The position numbers and the translations under genes were made by a program. From an uncultured Ilumatobacter sp. (lineage in GTDB: Bacteria > Actinomycetota > Acidimicrobiia > Acidimicrobiales > Ilumatobacteraceae), in contig CALAHA010000205.1 of assembly GCA_937891565.1 (NCBI GenBank), forward strand, positions 1 to 6,804: DNA of 6,804 nucleotides, written 5' to 3'. Positions 5,131-6,804 of this stretch are shown piece by piece (the stretch's first letter is position 1; each line of letters begins with the position of its first letter). The notes under the pieces are model-generated. The model was given only the letters and a program-made list of their open reading frames with translations. It was not told where the DNA came from and did not search any database.

Positions 5131-6110
5131 GCAAGCAGGGTCGAGGCCGTGGTGCCTCCGGTGGAACAGGTAAGCGTCAGGGGCGGCCCGGCGGCAGTCC
5201 TGGCGGGAGCGCAGGTTCCAGTGCGGGTGGCCGCGCAGGCAGCCGTCCTGGTCAGCGCAGTGGGCCTCGGCCGGGCCAGCGCAGCGGTCCTCCGCCGCGC
5301 CGAACCGGCGGCCCGCAGGGTGGTGGCCGTGAGGCCGATCCACGTACCTCGGGTCGTGGGCTCGGTGGCAAGCAGATCGAGGGGCGCCAGGCCGTCCGCG
5401 AGTTGCTCATGGCTGAAAAGCGAAAGATCTACGACATCTTTATCAGTGCCGATCTCGAAGGTGATGCTGGCGTGGCCGACATCGTCGAGATCGCTCGCGC
5501 CCAGCGCGTCATGGTCACTTATATCGCTCGTGTCAAGCTCGATCGCGAGGCCCGCAGTGAATCGCCACAGGGTGTACTCGCCACTGCCGCTGAACTCGAA
5601 GAGGCCGACCTCGGCGAACTCCTCCGCACGAAAAACGGGGTCAAGCCGTTCCTGGTTGCCGTCGATGGCGTTACCGACCCGGGCAACCTCGGCGCGATCA
5701 TCCGCAACTGTGATGGTGCTGGTGTCACCGGCGTGCTGCTTCCGAAGCATCGTGCTGTCCACGTGACGCCGACGGTGGCGAAGGCGTCGGCCGGTGCGAT
5801 CGAGCACGTCCCAATCGCGCTCATCCCTGGCCTTCCCGCGACGCTCGCCAACATGAAGGATCACGGCATCTGGATCGTCGGTCTCGACGACAGCGCCGAC
5901 CGGGATCTCTTTGAACTGGCGGCGCTGGCTAACGAACCGATTTGCCTCGTCCTCGGCGCTGAAGGTGGTGGCCTGTCGAAGCTCGTCCGGGAGCGGTGTG
6001 ACACGATTGTGTCCATTCCGATGATGGGGCGTATTAGTTCGCTGAATGTTTCGGCTGCTGCGGCACTTTCGACGTACGAGATTGCTCGGGGTCGTCGCGC
6101 CGCGTCATAA
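5127..6110 (+). CDS. rlmB: 23S rRNA 2'-O-ribose methyltransferase, TrmH/SpoU family (RlmB type)
   Basis: This 327-residue protein uses S-adenosylmethionine to methylate a ribose 2'-OH, most probably G2251 (E. coli numbering) in the 23S peptidyl-transferase region. Order: residues 1-82 are a Gly/Arg/Ser/Pro-rich, apparently disordered tail; IEGRQAVRELL (84-94) opens the SpoU substrate-binding domain, to about 160; the SPOUT knotted methyltransferase follows from about 174 to 321. Its motifs are DPGNLGAIIRNCDGAGV (184-200, Arg193), LVLGAEGGGLS (274-284, Glu279) and IPMMGRISSLNVSAAAAL (297-314, Ser305, Asn307). The tail includes the octapeptide RPGQRSGP twice in tandem. ATG 5127 overlaps the ispF stop in ATGA; an upstream in-frame ATG at 5070 lies inside ispF and is rejected. 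The exact methylated site is inferred; tRNA-directed relatives exist. Mycobacteria carry cysS between ispF and this gene; here it is absent. Confidence 0.92.
   Translation: MSKQGRGRGASGGTGKRQGRPGGSPGGSAGSSAGGRAGSRPGQRSGPRPGQRSGPPPRRTGGPQGGGREADPRTSGRGLGGKQIEGRQAVRELLMAEKRKIYDIFISADLEGDAGVADIVEIARAQRVMVTYIARVKLDREARSESPQGVLATAAELEEADLGELLRTKNGVKPFLVAVDGVTDPGNLGAIIRNCDGAGVTGVLLPKHRAVHVTPTVAKASAGAIEHVPIALIPGLPATLANMKDHGIWIVGLDDSADRDLFELAALANEPICLVLGAEGGGLSKLVRERCDTIVSIPMMGRISSLNVSAAAALSTYEIARGRRAAS
5244..5291 (+). repeat. Tandem 24-bp repeat in the rlmB N-terminal tail
   Basis: Two adjacent 24-bp units (5244-5267, 5268-5291) both encode RPGQRSGP. They differ at several third codon positions, so the duplication is either old or kept at the protein level. 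It lengthens the basic, Gly/Pro-rich disordered tail. Confidence 0.7.
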
Positions 6111-6216
6111 TCTCGCCGCGTCCGTGTTGGTTCTGATGCTCGATCGCGTCGGTCGGCCGGCAGCGTCGACTGACGACGTTCGAAAGTCCAGTGACGTCGC
6201 TATCGTCATGCCCCAC

Positions 6217-6292
6217 GCCGGGTTAGCTCAGTTGGTAGAGCACTTGATTTGTAATCATGAGGTGGTGAGTTCGATCCTCACACCCGGCTCCA
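6217..6292 (+). tRNA. tRNA-Thr, anticodon UGU, CCA encoded
   Basis: The sequence folds as a 76-nt cloverleaf: a 7-bp acceptor stem GCCGGGT/ACCCGGC, a 4-bp D stem GCTC/GAGC with loop AGTTGGTA, an anticodon stem CTTGA/TCATG around loop TTTGTAA (anticodon TGT, reading ACA), a 5-nt variable loop, and a 5-bp T stem GTGAG/CTCAC with loop TTCGATC. Discriminator T6289 is followed by templated CCA (6290-6292). The anticodon stem has one U-U mismatch at pair 28-42. TATCGT at 6201-6206 is a weak -10 candidate 10 nt upstream, without a clear -35. The gap from rlmB (6111-6216) contains only a small CGTCG/CGACG hairpin at 6164-6178, so co-transcription with rlmB is possible. Confidence 0.96.
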
Positions 6293-6551
6293 TACGTCGT
6301 TAGGTTTCTCAAGCGATTACGGGCTCGTAATCGGTGTCAGTCAGAAGCCCGTCCTTGTGCCACGCCTTCGGGCGCCGCGGCGACTCAGCGCGGGCGAGTC
6401 GAAACGCTCGTTCGCTCGACAGGTCGAGGCCAGTTCCTTCTCGAGCTCAACACGTACGGGATCTGCGACTTTCCTATCACCCACCATTGGGGACGCCCAG
6501 GTACGTTGCAAGATCGGCGAGGGCTTGGGGGGTTCTCTCGACGTGGCCCCG
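6293..6551. other. Gap between tRNA-Thr and the SufR-like gene
   Basis: No convincing gene is seen in these 259 bp. The plus-strand open frame from 6334 has no recognisable protein character. A minus-strand frame of 48 codons (ATG 6487 to TGA 6341) starting MVGDRKVADPVRVELEKEL lacks a clear ribosome-binding site and resembles nothing I know. There is no second copy of the tRNA 3' end, so no sign of an attachment site. The inverted repeats are listed separately. Confidence 0.5.
6315..6352 (+). terminator. Competing hairpins 22 bp after tRNA-Thr
   Basis: GATTACG (6315-6321) and CGTAATC (6326-6332) form a perfect 7-bp stem with a GGCT loop. ACGGGCT (6319-6325), which overlaps that stem, can instead pair perfectly with AGCCCGT (6346-6352). 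The two structures exclude each other. Position suggests the transcript end of the tRNA, but no U-run follows either stem. Confidence 0.4.
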
Positions 6552-6569
6552 TCAGGAACTGACGTCGAG
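6537..6569 (-). terminator. Hairpin spanning the stop codon of the SufR-like gene
   Basis: CTCGACGT (6537-6544) and ACGTCGAG (6562-6569) are perfect 8-bp arms. An alternative inner stem GTCAG/CTGAC (6551-6555, 6559-6563) includes the stop codon. On the minus strand this would fold at the 3' end of the SufR-like mRNA. No U-run follows, so terminator function is tentative. Confidence 0.35.
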
Positions 6570-6804
6570 GCGGATGTCGTACGCGCAGGTGTGAGCGCCG
6601 CTGGTCTTGTGGGTGACCCGTTGCACGTTTGCTTCGGGAATCAATGTGCGGAGGTACTCGAGTTCGCTGGCGCAGGCCTGCGGGTAGTGGCTTGCAACGG
6701 CCCAGATAGCGCAGTTGTGAAGGTTGATCCGAAAGTGACCGTCGGCGACTGCTTCGAAGTCGGCGAGGTAGCCCTGTTCGTCGAGGATCTCGGTGAGGAT
6801 GGCG
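6552..6804 (-). CDS. SufR-like iron-sulfur-sensing regulator, C-terminal part only
   Basis: The frame is open from the right edge to TGA at 6554-6552, giving 83 C-terminal residues (AILTEILDEQGYLADFE at the left end). The segment LHNCAIWAVASHYPQAC, then a third cysteine in HTCAYDI, matches the C-terminal cluster region of SufR-type regulators. These are DeoR/ArsR-like winged-helix proteins that bind an Fe-S cluster and repress the suf assembly operon. Cysteines lie at residues 31, 44 and 73 of the fragment, a C-x12-C-x28-C pattern. The SufR pattern is C-x12-C-x13-C-x14-C, so spacing agrees exactly but the third position is Ala58. The DNA-binding half lies beyond the window. No suf gene follows downstream; if a suf operon is linked it would be on the far side. 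Membership in a broader HTH family with a similar C-terminus cannot be excluded. Confidence 0.75.
   Translation of the reverse strand, partial: AILTEILDEQGYLADFEAVADGHFRINLHNCAIWAVASHYPQACASELEYLRTLIPEANVQRVTHKTSGAHTCAYDIRLDVSS

Noticed and set aside
6046..6303. Plus-strand open frame ending in a peptide of the LAQLVEHLICNHEVVSSILTPGS type
   Set aside because: This is the well-known false translation of a tRNA gene; the frame covers the tRNA-Thr and the end of rlmB.
6341..6487. 48-codon minus-strand small open frame after the SufR-like gene
   Set aside because: No ribosome-binding site, no recognisable domain and an Arg-rich tail typical of random GC-rich frames; mentioned only in the gap description.
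6217..6551. tRNA-Thr as an integration site for a mobile element
   Set aside because: No direct repeat of the tRNA 3' end and no integrase or remnant is visible downstream within the window.

Overview
The window reads as chromosomal DNA from a high-GC actinobacterium. Reasons: GC-rich codon use, a Crp/Fnr regulator closely resembling mycobacterial Crp, a long actinobacterial-type arylsulfatase, and an ispD-ispF-rlmB block that resembles the actinobacterial carD-ispD-ispF-cysS-rlmB neighbourhood. A member of the Acidimicrobiia is a reasonable guess, but no gene here fixes the lineage.

Layout, left to right. Positions 1-1876, minus strand: a large sulfatase whose C-terminus runs off the left edge. 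A short gap follows, holding an 11-bp tandem repeat fused to a perfect hairpin. Positions 1972-3125, minus strand: a two-gene unit read as an ArsI/CadI metalloenzyme followed by an FMN-binding PPOX-family protein. It is preceded by a strong promoter buried in a 51-bp hierarchical dyad that looks like an ArsR/SmtB operator. Positions 3289-3963, minus strand: a cAMP-receptor-type Crp regulator. Its start region is interlocked with the divergent plus-strand isoprenoid/rRNA-modification operon ispD-ispF-rlmB (3950-6110), whose genes are joined by two ATGA stop/start overlaps. A tRNA-Thr(UGU) with encoded CCA follows at 6217-6292. At the right edge is the C-terminal 83 residues of a minus-strand SufR-like regulator.

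How the parts work together. IspD and IspF catalyse two steps of the MEP isoprenoid pathway, and RlmB is a predicted 23S rRNA 2'-O-ribose methyltransferase. The ArsI/CadI-PPOX pair looks like a metal/metalloid-inducible unit controlled by a regulator encoded elsewhere. The sulfatase probably belongs to sulfate-ester catabolism.

No mobile element, CRISPR array, integrase or prophage is visible, and I see no wholly new system. The most notable signals are the nested operator at 3159-3209, the interlocked crp/ispD start region, the missing third cysteine in the SufR-like cluster motif, and the atypical CSTTR sulfatase signature.
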